Shown here: positions 16,094 to 24,677 of the stretch, in pieces | How positions within the stretch are numbered: position 1 is the stretch's first letter | Layout of the letters: every line of letters begins with the position of its first letter | Translations under genes and position numbers: made by a program | Assembly: GCA_027483885.1 (NCBI GenBank) | Contig: JAIXTO010000032.1 | Location: 1 to 36,166, forward strand | Reading direction: 5' to 3' | DNA from: Rhizobiaceae bacterium | GTDB lineage: Bacteria; Pseudomonadota; Alphaproteobacteria; Rhizobiales; Rhizobiaceae | DNA length: 36,166 bases | Notes under the pieces: generated by a model | Told to the model about the DNA's origin: nothing | Databases searched by the model: none | The model's input: only the letters and a program-made list of their open reading frames with translations

Positions 16094-16114
16094 CGGGCGC
16101 TTGAATCGTTCGCC

Positions 16115-16139
16115 TTGAAAAGCGTGATTTGAAAAGCGT
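16115..16139 (+). repeat. Tandem 11-base direct repeat before the toxin-antitoxin operon
   Basis: TTGAAAAGCGT occurs at 16115-16125 and again at 16129-16139, a 14-base period. It lies just after def and just before the toxin-antitoxin promoter region. It could be a target-site trace, a regulator site or chance. Confidence 0.6.
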
Positions 16140-16150
16140 TGCACGTTCGT

Positions 16151-16173
16151 CCATGATATCGCTGATATCATGG
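16151..16173. promoter_or_regulatory. Palindromic operator of the FitAB-type toxin-antitoxin operon
   Basis: CCATGATATC (16151-16160) and GATATCATGG (16164-16173) are a perfect ten-base inverted repeat around the spacer GCT. It lies 11 bases before the antitoxin start and overlaps the likely -10 region (weak TTGCAC at 16139-16144 as -35). Ribbon-helix-helix antitoxins bind such palindromes in their own promoters. GGAGGT (16172-16177) is the ribosome site and touches the right arm. Confidence 0.75.
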
Positions 16174-16183
16174 AGGTGCCGGC

Positions 16184-16453
16184 ATGGGCGATCTGCTGAT
16201 CCGCAATCTGGACGACATGTTGAAGCAGGAACTGCAGAGGCAGGCCCGGCGCAGCGGACGAAGCCTTTCGGAAGAGGCAGCGCTTCACCTGCGCCGCTCG
16301 TTGCGGACGCTTGAGGAGGGATCTCCTTCGTCTGCCGGGCAGCGCATCCGCACGCTGCTGGGAAATGACGCCCACTGGACGCAGGATGAACTGGCGTCTC
16401 TAGACGCTTCGCGTCATGCGCCGGCGCGTGAACCGCCGCGGTTTGACGAATGA
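16184..16453 (+). CDS. FitA-like ribbon-helix-helix antitoxin
   Basis: This 89-residue protein has an N-terminal ribbon-helix-helix: LLIRNLDD strand (4-11), a first helix through MLKQELQRQARRSGR, and a second through SLSEEAALHLRRSL (27-40). The C-terminal half (from about 46) is polar with a helical piece, 'AGQRIRTLLG', and a disordered proline-rich end that should wrap the toxin. The VVIRNL-type start and the 'ARxxGRS' step match FitA of the FitAB family. It probably represses its own operon through the palindrome upstream. It overlaps the toxin gene by four bases (ATGA), giving coupled translation. Confidence 0.88.
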   Translation: MGDLLIRNLDDMLKQELQRQARRSGRSLSEEAALHLRRSLRTLEEGSPSSAGQRIRTLLGNDAHWTQDELASLDASRHAPAREPPRFDE

Positions 16454-16869
16454 TCGTTCTCGATACAAACGTCTTTTCCGAGTTGAAGGGCCGCAAGCAC
16501 AGCGAGTTGCTGATCAACTGGCTGGACGGTTTCGTGATATCGGAGGTTTTCCTCACGACCATTACCCTTGCCGAAACCCGGTATGGCCTCGGCCTGTTGC
16601 CGGATGGGGCCCGAAAGCTGCAGCTGGAGCAAACCTATCGGCTGCTGGAAGAGGAGTTCGAACCGAGAACGCTGCCTTTTTCAGCCGCCGCCGCACACTG
16701 CTACGGCGATATCAGCGCCCGGCGCCATCGAAGCGGTCGGCCGATCGAAACGAAGGACGCCATGATCGCCGCCATCTGCCTCACGCATGGGGCAACCCTT
16801 GCCACGCGCAACACAAAAGACTTCGAAGGGCTTGATCTTCGCCTCGTGAACCCGTTTGAAGACGCCTGA
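16450..16869 (+). CDS. PIN-domain ribonuclease toxin, FitB/VapC-like
   Basis: This 139-residue toxin of a type II module is expected to cut RNA, typically tRNA or rRNA in this family. The metal-binding acidic residues of PIN domains are visible: D5 ([11 protein letters not shown]), E42 (TLAETRYGL), D103 (TKDAMIAA) and D124 (TRNTKDFEG). This spacing agrees well with FitB of Neisseria gonorrhoeae. All catalytic positions are intact, so it should be active and needs the antitoxin upstream. The pair interrupts the usual def-fmt neighbourhood, which points to horizontal insertion, though no transposase or integration scar is visible. The gap to fmt is 17 bases. Confidence 0.92.
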   Translation: MIVLDTNVFSELKGRKHSELLINWLDGFVISEVFLTTITLAETRYGLGLLPDGARKLQLEQTYRLLEEEFEPRTLPFSAAAAHCYGDISARRHRSGRPIETKDAMIAAICLTHGATLATRNTKDFEGLDLRLVNPFEDA

Positions 16870-16886
16870 CGAACAGGACCGGTGAC

Positions 16887-17822
16887 ATGGCACTCCGCAT
16901 CATCTTCATGGGTACGCCCGAATTTTCCGTGACAACGCTGCAGGCGCTGGCAAAGGCCGGGCACGAGATCGTCGCGGTCTACACGCAACCGCCGCGGCCG
17001 GGCGGCCGGCGCGGGCTCGACCTCCAGAAATCGCCGGTGCATCAGGCAGCCGAAGGGCTGGGGGTGCCGGTGCTGACGCCGCTCAATTTCAAGGAGCCGG
17101 AAGAGCGTGATCGTTTTGCGGGCTTTGGCGCCGATGTGGCCGTGGTTGTGGCCTATGGGTTGCTGTTGCCGGTGGCTGTGCTTCAGGGCACGCGGCTTGG
17201 CTGCTACAACGGCCATGCGTCGCTTCTGCCGCGCTGGCGCGGTGCCGCCCCCATCCAGCGGGCGATCATGGCCGGTGACGAAAAAACCGGCATGATGGTG
17301 ATGCAGATGGAAAAGGGGCTGGATACCGGCCCCGTTGCCCTGACGCGCGAGGTGGAGATCGGCGAAAACACCACGGCAGGCGAGCTGCACGATCAGTTGA
17401 TGCAGGTGGGCGCCGAGGCGATGGTGGAGGCCATGGCGCGGCTTGAGGCCGGTGACCTGCCGCTGGTGCAGCAGCCGGAGGACGGCGTGCTCTACGCCGC
17501 AAAGATCGACAAGGGCGAGACGCGGATCGATTTCTCAAGGAGCGCCCGGGAGGTCCACAACCATATTCGCGGCCTGTCGCCCTTTCCCGGCGCGTGGTTC
17601 GAGGTGGAGATCCATGGCCGGTTGGAGCGGGTGAAGGTGCTGGCAAGCGAGATGGCAGAAGGGGCGGGCATTGCTGGAACGCTGCTGGATGACGCGCTGA
17701 CGGTCGCCTGCGCGAACGGTGCCGTGCGCCTGACACGGCTGCAGAAGGCGGGCGGCAAGCCGCTTGCCGCCGTCGATTTCCTGCGCGGCACGCCCTTGGC
17801 CGCTTGTTCAAGGATCGGCTGA
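16887..17822 (+). CDS. fmt: Methionyl-tRNA formyltransferase
   Basis: Fmt formylates initiator Met-tRNA using 10-formyl-tetrahydrofolate. The 311-residue protein begins [12 protein letters not shown]. It shows the catalytic residues N108 and H110 inside the family motif ([14 protein letters not shown]) and D146 in [10 protein letters not shown], followed by a C-terminal OB-like tRNA-binding domain (from about 205). Its TGA overlaps the truA ATG (17820-17824), showing coupled translation. Because the toxin-antitoxin pair sits in front, fmt may be read from def, from the toxin-antitoxin promoter, or both. Confidence 0.96.
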   Translation: MALRIIFMGTPEFSVTTLQALAKAGHEIVAVYTQPPRPGGRRGLDLQKSPVHQAAEGLGVPVLTPLNFKEPEERDRFAGFGADVAVVVAYGLLLPVAVLQGTRLGCYNGHASLLPRWRGAAPIQRAIMAGDEKTGMMVMQMEKGLDTGPVALTREVEIGENTTAGELHDQLMQVGAEAMVEAMARLEAGDLPLVQQPEDGVLYAAKIDKGETRIDFSRSAREVHNHIRGLSPFPGAWFEVEIHGRLERVKVLASEMAEGAGIAGTLLDDALTVACANGAVRLTRLQKAGGKPLAAVDFLRGTPLAACSRIG

Positions 17823-18631
17823 TGCCTCGCTTCAAGATGACCGTCGAATATGACGGCACGCCCTATGTCGGCTGGCAGCGGCAGGAGAACGGCCATTCGG
17901 TGCAGGCGGCGCTGGAAAAGGCGGTGCTGTCGCTAACGCGGGAGACGGTCGTCGTGCGTGGCGCTGGCCGCACCGATTCCGGCGTGCATGCGCTGGGGCA
18001 GGTGGTCCACACGGATCTCACGCGCGACTGGGAGCCCCACAAGCTGCGCAACGCGCTCAACGCCCATCTGATGACGGCAGGCGAAAAGGTGGCGGTCATC
18101 GACGCCGAGCGCGTGGAAGACGGCTTTGATGCGCGCTTTTCGGCGTCGCGCCGGCATTATCTCTACCGCATCATCTGTCGCCGCGCGCCGCTGGCCGTTG
18201 AGGCGAAACGCGCCTGGTGGGTGTCGAAGGATCTCGATCACGAGGTGATGCACGAAGCCGCGCAGACGCTGGTCGGCCGTCATGACTTTACCACCTTTCG
18301 CTCCGTCCATTGCCAGGCGTTTAGCCCGGTGCGCACGCTCGACCGGCTGGACGTGACACGGTCCGGCGATCTCATCGAAATCCGCGCGTCGGCGCAGAGT
18401 TTCCTGCACAACCAGATCCGCTCCTTTGCCGGCACGCTGAAAATGGCGGGCCAGGGCAAGATGACGCCAGCCGATGTGCGCGCCGCCCTTGAGGCCCGCA
18501 GCCGCTCCGCCTGCGGGCCGGTTGCGCCGCCCGACGGGCTTTATTTCATGCAGGTGGATTATCCAGATGGTGCCGGTTCAGCCCGGGTAGACGTCGAGAA
18601 ACCGCTCCAGCACATCGGAGATGAGGAGTGA
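17822..18631 (+). CDS. truA: tRNA pseudouridine38-40 synthase
   Basis: TruA makes pseudouridine at positions 38-40 of tRNA anticodon arms. The 269-residue protein starts [15 protein letters not shown] and has the catalytic aspartate D52 in [11 protein letters not shown], plus the later '[13 protein letters not shown]' strand. The ATG at 17822 overlaps the fmt stop; a start at 17804 would add six residues and is less typical. After the usual end '[13 protein letters not shown]' (about residue 247) there are about 20 extra residues whose codons lie antisense to the 3' end of the membrane protein gene at 18578-19174. Confidence 0.95.
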   Translation: MPRFKMTVEYDGTPYVGWQRQENGHSVQAALEKAVLSLTRETVVVRGAGRTDSGVHALGQVVHTDLTRDWEPHKLRNALNAHLMTAGEKVAVIDAERVEDGFDARFSASRRHYLYRIICRRAPLAVEAKRAWWVSKDLDHEVMHEAAQTLVGRHDFTTFRSVHCQAFSPVRTLDRLDVTRSGDLIEIRASAQSFLHNQIRSFAGTLKMAGQGKMTPADVRAALEARSRSACGPVAPPDGLYFMQVDYPDGAGSARVDVEKPLQHIGDEE

Positions 18632-19174
18632 CGGCACGATCAGCACCATGGTCAGTGTCGCAATCATCAGCCGCTGTTCGCCCAGCAGCATGCGAAAGAT
18701 GCGGCTGAGCGAGATAATGAGCGCCATTATGGCGCCGAGCCAGACCAGTGCGATCAGGCCCGTGAGGCCGGGAACGGCGATCAGCAGCAGGCTGAGCAGC
18801 CCGTAGAGATAGGAAAACGGCACCGACAGCCAGTTCGTGACGAAAACGATCGCCGGAAAATACCTGCCGATACCGAGCAGAAGCGCCAGCACGCCGGCAA
18901 GAACCAGCGGCACCAGCCAGTTGGCCATCTCCAGCATGGCCATGCGCACAAAAAAGATGCCGCCGATGGACTGGCTGGGCGGCAGGCCCTGCTGATAGGC
19001 GAGCCGCCACCAGAACCAGGAGAGGCCGATGGCCGGCAGGCACCAGACGATGGCCCAGAACGAGCGCATCATGCCCCGGTCCGTCAGGTCGAGATACTGA
19101 AAACCCGCGCGGTTGCCTTTGACCAGAAGCCAGAGACCGAGAAGGTAAAGCTTGATTTCGGAAAAGGGAGGCAA
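18578..19174 (-). CDS. Conserved membrane protein of unknown function (paralogue A)
   Basis: This 198-residue integral membrane protein has about five hydrophobic segments (around 38-57, 71-99, 105-121, 127-160 and 170-185). I do not recognise a named family. It aligns clearly with the next gene upstream: [14 protein letters not shown] against [28 protein letters not shown] against [14 protein letters not shown], and CLPAIGL against TLPAIAL. It appears to start at TTG 19174; no ATG fits the alignment. It is last in the dapD-dapE-paralogue B-paralogue A series, and its last 54 bases overlap the 3' end of truA tail to tail. Function unknown. Confidence 0.82.
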   Translation of the reverse strand: MPPFSEIKLYLLGLWLLVKGNRAGFQYLDLTDRGMMRSFWAIVWCLPAIGLSWFWWRLAYQQGLPPSQSIGGIFFVRMAMLEMANWLVPLVLAGVLALLLGIGRYFPAIVFVTNWLSVPFSYLYGLLSLLLIAVPGLTGLIALVWLGAIMALIISLSRIFRMLLGEQRLMIATLTMVLIVPSLLISDVLERFLDVYPG

Positions 19175-19213
19175 GGGGATCTCGTATCGGTTGAGACGGG
19201 GAGGCGATGGGTG

Positions 19214-19813
19214 TCATGATGACAGATGGGTGCGAAGCGGCAGCATGGCCAGAGGCGACAGCAAAAGGATCAGCAGGATCAGCAACCGGATTTGGCTATT
19301 GCCGCCAACCACGATTGCCAGGATGCGCCATTGCAGCACAAAGAGCGCCACGCCAGCGCCGATCAGGGCAAAGGTGACAAAGGTCAGGCCGCCGAGGCTC
19401 CAGCTTTGCAGGTTTAAGAGAAAGAAGGGTGCGGCGACGAGGTGGACGAGCGGCAGATAAACGAGCGCCGACCAGTTCCACGTCACGATCAGCGTGCGCA
19501 GCAGAACCCGGTAGCCGAGAAGCGGTGAGGCCAGCACCAGAAGCAAGATAGGCAACACAATGCCGGCTGCTTCGTTGAGTGCGAATTTGAAGGTGAAGGA
19601 CAAGGTGCCGGAAAGGCCCGGTGCCATCCCCAGTTCCACCAGCCGGCGGGCAATGCCATAAAGTGCGATCGCCGGAAGCGTCCAGAGATAGGCGCTGAAG
19701 GAGCGCGCGAGCCCGTCGTCGGAAATATCAAACAGCGACAGGCCACGCGCATCGCCCCGCACCAGCAGGAGAAGGCCCGCGAGATGGCGTTGTGGCTGGT
19801 TAAGCAGCAGCAT
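19214..19813 (-). CDS. Conserved membrane protein of unknown function (paralogue B)
   Basis: This 199-residue membrane protein has about five hydrophobic segments (around 41-58, 79-105, 108-135, 139-165 and 172-192). It shares the N-terminal [19 protein letters not shown] and LPAIAL blocks and the later T-x-N/W-W-S block with paralogue A, so the two arose by tandem duplication and then diverged strongly. Its start (ATG at 19813) lies inside the last codons of dapE, a 14-base overlap, so it should be translated from the dapE message. No catalytic or transport motif is visible, so the role remains open. Confidence 0.83.
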   Translation of the reverse strand: MLLLNQPQRHLAGLLLLVRGDARGLSLFDISDDGLARSFSAYLWTLPAIALYGIARRLVELGMAPGLSGTLSFTFKFALNEAAGIVLPILLLVLASPLLGYRVLLRTLIVTWNWSALVYLPLVHLVAAPFFLLNLQSWSLGGLTFVTFALIGAGVALFVLQWRILAIVVGGNSQIRLLILLILLLSPLAMLPLRTHLSS

Positions 19814-20993
19814 GCGCGAACCAGCGCTCGATGAAGACGCCGTAGATCTCAGTCAGCGTTTCGAGATCCGCCACTGCCACGCGCTCATCCACCATATGCA
19901 TGGTCTGGCCGACGAGGCCAAATTCCACCACCGGGCAATAGTCCTTGATGAAACGGGCATCCGAGGTGCCGCCTGTCGTCGACAGTTTTGGCGTGCTGCC
20001 GGTGACGCTTTCAACAGCGCCTGAGAGCGAAGAGACGAGCGCATCATTGCGTGTCAGGAAGACGTGGCTCGGGCGCTCCGACCACGTGATGTCGTAGCGC
20101 ATCGGCGCGCGGCCGGGCCGAAGGTTTTCGTCTGCGGCGGCCGTATCCAGCCGGCGGATCAGCTCCGCCTGCAGGCTTTCGGCGCTCCAGAGATCGTTGA
20201 AACGCACGTTGAAGGCAAATTTTGCTTTTGCCGGAATGACGTTGGTGGCCGTATTGCCGGTATCGATGCCGGTGACTTCGAGGTTCGACGGCGGGAAGTT
20301 TTCGGTGCCTTCGTCGAGACGTGGGCTCATCAGCGCCTGCATCATGGCCGTTGCGGTTCGCAGCGGATTGTCGGCGAGATGCGGATAGGCGACATGGCCC
20401 TGCACGCCATGCACGGTGACGAAACCGGAGACAGAGCCGCGACGGCCGATCTTGATCATGTCGCCGAGCTTGTCGGGATTGGTCGGTTCGCCCACCAGGC
20501 AGGCATCCCAGCGCTCGCCTTTTTCGGCGGCCCATTCCAGCAGCTTTACCGTGCCGTTAATGGCCGGGCCTTCCTCGTCACCGGTGATGAGGAAGGAGAT
20601 CGAGCCTTGAGGGGCGCTATGCTTTTCCACATGGCGGGCAACGGCTGCGATGAAGCAGGCAATGCCGCCCTTCATATCCACCGCACCGCGGCCGAACAGT
20701 TCGCCGCCCTCGATTTCGGCAGCAAAGGGCGGATGGCTCCAGGCGGCCGCGTCGCCGACAGGCACCACGTCGGTATGGCCGGCAAACATCAGGTGCGGGC
20801 CTGATGTTCCAAGGCGCGCGTAAAGGTTTTCGATGTCGGGCGTTCCCGCCTCCGTTGCCGTCACCCGCTCGACGGCAAAGCCGAGCGGCGTCAGCATGGC
20901 GTCCAGCGCTGACAGCGCGCCGCCTTCCGAAGGTGTCACAGAAGGGCAGCGGATGAGGGTGGCAAGATTTTCGACAGGATCGGTCGCAGACAT
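19800..20993 (-). CDS. dapE: Succinyl-diaminopimelate desuccinylase
   Basis: DapE hydrolyses N-succinyl-LL-diaminopimelate in lysine and peptidoglycan precursor synthesis. The 397-residue M20-family dinuclear zinc enzyme shows H73 (FAGHTDVVP), D106 ([10 protein letters not shown]), E140/E141 (TGDEEG), E169 (VGEPTNP) and the late histidine in QTMHMVDE. The dimerisation 'lid' domain occupies about 180-290. It follows dapD by 17 bases in the same direction, so two consecutive-pathway enzymes share a transcript, and its stop overlaps the start of the membrane protein gene downstream. Confidence 0.96.
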   Translation of the reverse strand: MSATDPVENLATLIRCPSVTPSEGGALSALDAMLTPLGFAVERVTATEAGTPDIENLYARLGTSGPHLMFAGHTDVVPVGDAAAWSHPPFAAEIEGGELFGRGAVDMKGGIACFIAAVARHVEKHSAPQGSISFLITGDEEGPAINGTVKLLEWAAEKGERWDACLVGEPTNPDKLGDMIKIGRRGSVSGFVTVHGVQGHVAYPHLADNPLRTATAMMQALMSPRLDEGTENFPPSNLEVTGIDTGNTATNVIPAKAKFAFNVRFNDLWSAESLQAELIRRLDTAAADENLRPGRAPMRYDITWSERPSHVFLTRNDALVSSLSGAVESVTGSTPKLSTTGGTSDARFIKDYCPVVEFGLVGQTMHMVDERVAVADLETLTEIYGVFIERWFAHAAA

Positions 20994-21010
20994 CGATTAA
21001 AGCCTTCCGC

Positions 21011-21880
21011 TCAGTCGCGCAGCAGTTCGTTGATGCCGGTCTTGGAGCGGGTCTTTTCATCGACACGCTTGACGATGACGGCGCAATAAAGATGCGGCGC
21101 GGGAAGGCCATTGCCCATGGTGGCATTGCCAGACGGCATGGAGCCGGCAACAACGACCGAATAGGGCGGCACTTCGCCATACATGACTTCGCCGGTGGCG
21201 CGGTCGACGATCTTGGTGGACTTGCCGATATAAACGCCCATGCCGAGCACCGAGCCCTCGCGGATGATGCAGCCTTCGACGACTTCCGAGCGGGCGCCGA
21301 TGAAGCAATTGTCCTCGATGATGGTCGGGCCGGCCTGCAGCGGCTCCAGAACGCCGCCGATGCCGACGCCACCGGAAAGATGCACATTGGCGCCGATCTG
21401 GGCGCAGGAACCAACGGTCGCCCAGGTGTCGACCATGGTGTTTTCGCCGACATAGGCGCCGAGATTAACGAAGGAGGGCATCAGCACGACGCCCTTGGAG
21501 ACGTAAGCCGAACGACGCACGACCGCATTCGGCACGGCGCGGAAACCGGCGGCGCGGAACTGGTTTTCGCCCCAGCCTTCGAACTTCGAGGGCACCTTGT
21601 CCCACCAGGTGGAGGTGCCGGGACCGCCCTTGACGACTTCCATGTCGTTGAGGCGGAAGGAGAGGAGAACCGCCTTCTTCAGCCACTGGTGAACGGTCCA
21701 CTGGCCGTCCTCACCGCGTGCGGCAACCCGCAAGGTTCCGGCGTCGAGCAGGTTCAGCGCCTCCTCGACAGCATCGCGGATCTCGCCTTTGGTGCCAAGG
21801 TTGACGCTGTCGCGGTTGTCGAACGCCTGTTCGATGGTCGCTTCGAGGGAAGAGAAGTCCTTGGCTTCGGGGCTGGTCAT
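21011..21880 (-). CDS. dapD: 2,3,4,5-tetrahydropyridine-2,6-dicarboxylate N-succinyltransferase
   Basis: DapD transfers succinyl from succinyl-CoA to tetrahydrodipicolinate, two steps before DapE. The 289-residue protein has an N-terminal helical domain (1-100) and a left-handed beta-helix of hexapeptide repeats (about 105-240, for example [20 protein letters not shown]), with '[14 protein letters not shown]' typical of the family. ATG 21880 follows AAGGA (21892-21888) with a 7-base gap. The frame is open a further 122 codons upstream, but that stretch is Arg/Pro/Cys-rich and covers the divergent promoter region, so it is not used. Confidence 0.96.
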   Translation of the reverse strand: MTSPEAKDFSSLEATIEQAFDNRDSVNLGTKGEIRDAVEEALNLLDAGTLRVAARGEDGQWTVHQWLKKAVLLSFRLNDMEVVKGGPGTSTWWDKVPSKFEGWGENQFRAAGFRAVPNAVVRRSAYVSKGVVLMPSFVNLGAYVGENTMVDTWATVGSCAQIGANVHLSGGVGIGGVLEPLQAGPTIIEDNCFIGARSEVVEGCIIREGSVLGMGVYIGKSTKIVDRATGEVMYGEVPPYSVVVAGSMPSGNATMGNGLPAPHLYCAVIVKRVDEKTRSKTGINELLRD

Positions 21881-21953
21881 AGGGGGGTCCTTGGATGTCA
21901 CACGGATCGTGATGAGGGCAGGCGTGCTGCCGGCTGGCAAATTCCTGCCTTTT

Positions 21954-21982
21954 GCTCTAAGCGACCGCCACCCGAGCGTCAA
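21954..21982 (-). promoter_or_regulatory. Candidate dapD promoter
   Basis: On the minus strand TTGACG (21982-21977) and TAGAGC (21959-21954) are 17 bases apart, about 75 bases before the dapD start. The -35 is close to consensus; the -10 is weak. No clear promoter was recognised for the divergent LOG-family gene in the remaining part of this 242-base region. Confidence 0.45.
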
Positions 21983-22122
21983 TGTGGTTTGGTGTGCCGG
22001 TGGGCAGGCCCGCACAGCGATGCGAGGCAATGCACCGCATGTGAATGGGGAACCGCACACTTCCTCAATCCATTGCGGATTACAAAAGAGCAGAGACACG
22101 ACAATTGTGAAGGACACGACAG

Positions 22123-23004
22123 ATGGCCGCAGGAAAGAATGACACGACGAGACGCAAGGGCGGTGTCTTCGATCCGCTGAAGGACAGTTCCGTCGACAAG
22201 CTGCGTGCCCGCGCCATCCCAAAAACCCCCCAGTCGGTATCGCCATCCTACAGGCTTGCCTATGTGGACGAGGATTTTCTCTGCCGCGACGAGTTGCGTC
22301 CGGTGCGCCTGCAACTGGAACTGCTGAAGCCGGAAATGGCGCTGACCGAAATGGGCATCAAGTCCACCGTCGTGCTGTTTGGCGGCGCACGCATTCCCGC
22401 CCCCGGCACCGAGCCCTGGGCTGCCCGCAACGAGGTGCAGCGCAAGAACCTCACGGAGGCTTCCGTCTATTACGAGGAGGCGCGCAAGTTTGCGGGCCTC
22501 TGTGCCGCAGAATCGGCACGCCATGACCACCAGGAATATGTCGTTGTGACCGGCGGCGGGCCGGGTGTGATGGAGGCGGGCAATCGCGGCGCTGCGGAAG
22601 CCGGCGCACCCACCATCGGCCTCAACATCCTTCTGCCGCATGAGCAGGCGCCGAACCCCTATGTGACGCCGGCCCTCAGTTTCAACTTCCACTATTTCGC
22701 CATCCGCAAGATGCATTTTCTCATGCGGGCGCGGGCAATCGCGGTGTTTCCGGGTGGTTTCGGCACGCTGGACGAGCTGTTTGAGGCCGTCACGCTGATC
22801 CAGACGCGGCGCATGGCGCGCATTCCGCTGATCCTGTTCGGGGAAAAGTTCTGGCACAAGATCATCGATTTCCAGGCGCTTGCCGATTTCGGCACCATTG
22901 CGCCTGAAGACATGGAGCTTCTGAACTTCGTGGAAACCGCCGACGAAGCGTTTCAGGTGATGGCCGATTTCTACGACATGGAAAAGCCCGCCCCTCAGGC
23001 GTGA
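22123..23004 (+). CDS. LOG-family protein (TIGR00730 Rossmann fold, nucleotide phosphoribohydrolase-like)
   Basis: This 293-residue protein has the LOG/lysine-decarboxylase-like core: the nucleotide-binding strand [18 protein letters not shown] (140-157) and the signature PGGFGTLDE (210-218). Such proteins cleave nucleoside 5'-monophosphates; in plants and some bacteria they release cytokinins, in others they recycle purine nucleotides. It carries about 80 residues before the core that short LOG proteins of about 200 residues lack. AAGGA (22110-22114) precedes ATG 22123. It is divergent from dapD. The old label 'lysine decarboxylase' should not be used. True substrate is not visible. Confidence 0.88.
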   Translation: MAAGKNDTTRRKGGVFDPLKDSSVDKLRARAIPKTPQSVSPSYRLAYVDEDFLCRDELRPVRLQLELLKPEMALTEMGIKSTVVLFGGARIPAPGTEPWAARNEVQRKNLTEASVYYEEARKFAGLCAAESARHDHQEYVVVTGGGPGVMEAGNRGAAEAGAPTIGLNILLPHEQAPNPYVTPALSFNFHYFAIRKMHFLMRARAIAVFPGGFGTLDELFEAVTLIQTRRMARIPLILFGEKFWHKIIDFQALADFGTIAPEDMELLNFVETADEAFQVMADFYDMEKPAPQA

Positions 23005-23015
23005 GGAGCGGGCTT
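22984..23015. terminator. Hairpin between the convergent LOG-family and EF-hand genes
   Basis: AAGCCCGC (22984-22991) pairs with GCGGGCTT (23008-23015), and CCTC/GAGG lengthens the stem around the loop AGGCGT. It includes the LOG-family stop codon. On the minus strand it is followed by four T's, and on the plus strand by no real T-run, so it best serves the EF-hand gene or acts in both directions weakly. Confidence 0.55.
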
Positions 23016-23045
23016 GCCATTTCATTCAGAGCGTATGCGCGGTGA

Positions 23046-23747
23046 TCAGAACGGGCGATCCGGCAGGTCGTCGATGGTGATCACGCCATCCTTGTTGCGG
23101 TCCATGCGGGTAAACATCTTGTCCATGGCAGCCGTGGCTTCCGCCTTGCTGATCTGGCCGTTTTCGTCGGTGTCGGCCATGCGGATCAGAGCCATGCCCG
23201 GCATCATGCCGCGCGGGCCCATGCCTTCACGCATGCCGTGATGTTTTCCGTGCGGGCCACGGGGGCCGTCATCATTGGCGGCCATATCGCCGTGATGTTT
23301 CATGGCATCCGGACCGCGGGGGCCACCGGCTTCCGGCGGCGGCGGGCCACCTTCGTCATCGGCCATTTCGTCAGGCTCGGCGCCGGGGCCCTTGGGATTG
23401 GCGGCACGCTCGGCGCGGCGCTTTTCACGCCACTCTTCCATGCGCGCCTCGTGGAACTTGCGCATTTCGCCCGGCGTCAGCACGCCATCCTTGTTGGCGT
23501 CGGCTGCCGTAAACAGGCCATCACCCCAGGCGGTGACTTCTTCCTTGGTGATCTTGCCGTCCTTGTTGGTGTCGGCATCCTTCAGCAGGCGGATGAACAT
23601 CATGTCCTGCATCATGGCGCGCTGCGGGCCGGGGCGGCCGGGGCCATGCTCGGGGCGACCGCCGGGAGCAGCAAAGCTTGCCGGCGCCAGCGCCCCGACG
23701 ATGAATGTCGCGCCGAGGGCTGCGAGGGCGAATTTCTTGACCGTCAT
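23046..23747 (-). CDS. Secreted four-EF-hand calcium-binding protein
   Basis: This 233-residue protein has a signal peptide at 1-26 (MTVKKFALAALGATF, cut near SFA-APG). Four canonical EF-hand loops follow at 59-70 (DTNKDGKITKEE), 83-94 (DANKDGVLTPGE), 192-203 (DTDENGQISKAE) and 216-227 (DRNKDGVITIDD). The pairs are separated by about 95 residues rich in Pro, Gly, Met, His and acidic residues (101-188), including three HH steps, which might bind other metals. The ATG at 23747 follows AAGGAAG; 12 further upstream codons are not used. Likely periplasmic; function beyond calcium binding is unknown. A repeated GGTAAT motif lies upstream. Confidence 0.87.
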   Translation of the reverse strand: MTVKKFALAALGATFIVGALAPASFAAPGGRPEHGPGRPGPQRAMMQDMMFIRLLKDADTNKDGKITKEEVTAWGDGLFTAADANKDGVLTPGEMRKFHEARMEEWREKRRAERAANPKGPGAEPDEMADDEGGPPPPEAGGPRGPDAMKHHGDMAANDDGPRGPHGKHHGMREGMGPRGMMPGMALIRMADTDENGQISKAEATAAMDKMFTRMDRNKDGVITIDDLPDRPF

Positions 23748-23820
23748 GGATGTGCTTCCTTTTCCCTGTTGTCGTGACACCAAGGTAGGGACGCGCGGTG
23801 GTCTTCACCACTTAAACATC

Positions 23821-23852
23821 GGTAATCTCTATGAAGCTTTGGTAATGTTACC
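23821..23852. promoter_or_regulatory. Repeated GGTAAT boxes upstream of the EF-hand gene
   Basis: GGTAAT occurs at 23821-23826 and 23841-23846, exactly 20 bases (two helical turns) apart, and the second copy is half of the palindrome GGTAATGTTACC (23841-23852). A further inverted repeat, GTGGT/ACCAC, lies at 23798-23811. The spacing is typical of dimeric activator sites, but no regulator can be named. The sites lie 75-105 bases before the EF-hand start and just beyond the stop of the upstream nucleotidase gene. Confidence 0.4.
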
Positions 23853-23855
23853 GCA

Positions 23856-24566
23856 TCAGCGGTTGAGGATCGCGCCCAGGAAAGAGACCAGATCGTCGGT
23901 CATGTAATCGACATTCGGGTCCTCGTCGGAGGCCTGTTCCCAGCGCTCGATGATGAAATCACCGACATTGCGCGGCACCATCAGCACGGTCTTCATGCCA
24001 AGCGCACGGGGCGCTTCCAGATTGCGCGGCAGGTCCTCGAACATCGCGGCATGGCGTGTATCGACCCGGTTGAGGCTGGCGAACTTGTCATAGGTGGCGC
24101 CGGCGGGCTTTGGCACATATTCGGCGGCCACGATGTCGAAGATATCGTCGAAATGGTCGAGGATGCCAAGCGCGCGCGCGGCCGCTTCAGCATGCGAAAC
24201 GGTGCCGTTGGTGAAGATGAACTTGCGCCCCGGCAGGGCCTTGATCGCCTCGCCCAGTTCCGGATGCGGCAGCAGCGCCGAATAATCGATGGCGTGCGCC
24301 CGTTCCAGAAAGGCGTTGGGGTCGATGCCGTGGTGCGTCATCAGGCCCTTCAGCGTCGTTCCGTGCTCGTGATAATACTGTTTCTGGAGCCGCCGCGCCT
24401 CTTCCGGCTCCATCTGCAAGAGTTCCGCCACGAAGGCCGTCATGTTGCGGTCGATCTGCGCAAACAGATTGACGTGGTGCGGATAAAGCGTGTTGTCGAG
24501 GTCGAAGACCCAGTCACGGACATGGGCGAAATCGGCGGGATCGGGCGTGGCGTTGAGCTGTGGCAT
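23856..24566 (-). CDS. HAD-family pyrimidine 5'-nucleotidase
   Basis: This 236-residue haloacid dehalogenase-type phosphatase has motif I D22-L-D24-N-T (DWVFDLDNTLYPHH), motif II threonine in FIFTNGTVSHA, and motif III/IV AMFEDLPRNLEAP. It matches the YjjG/SDT1-like pyrimidine 5'-nucleotidase group by its 'FDLDNTLYP' start and length. It should remove phosphate from pyrimidine nucleotides in the cytosol; phosphoglycolate phosphatase-like activity is an alternative. ATG 24566 is chosen over an upstream GTG at 24581. It is divergent from the EamA transporter gene. Confidence 0.86.
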   Translation of the reverse strand: MPQLNATPDPADFAHVRDWVFDLDNTLYPHHVNLFAQIDRNMTAFVAELLQMEPEEARRLQKQYYHEHGTTLKGLMTHHGIDPNAFLERAHAIDYSALLPHPELGEAIKALPGRKFIFTNGTVSHAEAAARALGILDHFDDIFDIVAAEYVPKPAGATYDKFASLNRVDTRHAAMFEDLPRNLEAPRALGMKTVLMVPRNVGDFIIERWEQASDEDPNVDYMTDDLVSFLGAILNR

Positions 24567-24677
24567 GGCGGCTTTATGCACCTGTCAGCGGCGAAAAGAA
24601 AGCCGGCAGTGCAGGGCGTACCGCCGCAGCCTTTGCCGGCCTTGGCGGCGGTGGAGCTGCGTGCTAGCGCCGGTATC

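Noticed and set aside
21881..22246. A 122-codon N-terminal extension of dapD
   Set aside because: It runs through the divergent promoter region and into the LOG-family gene, and a good ribosome site and the family start occur at 21880.
22123..23004. Annotation as lysine decarboxylase
   Set aside because: The PGGFGT motif defines LOG-type phosphoribohydrolases; the protein has no PLP-binding site.
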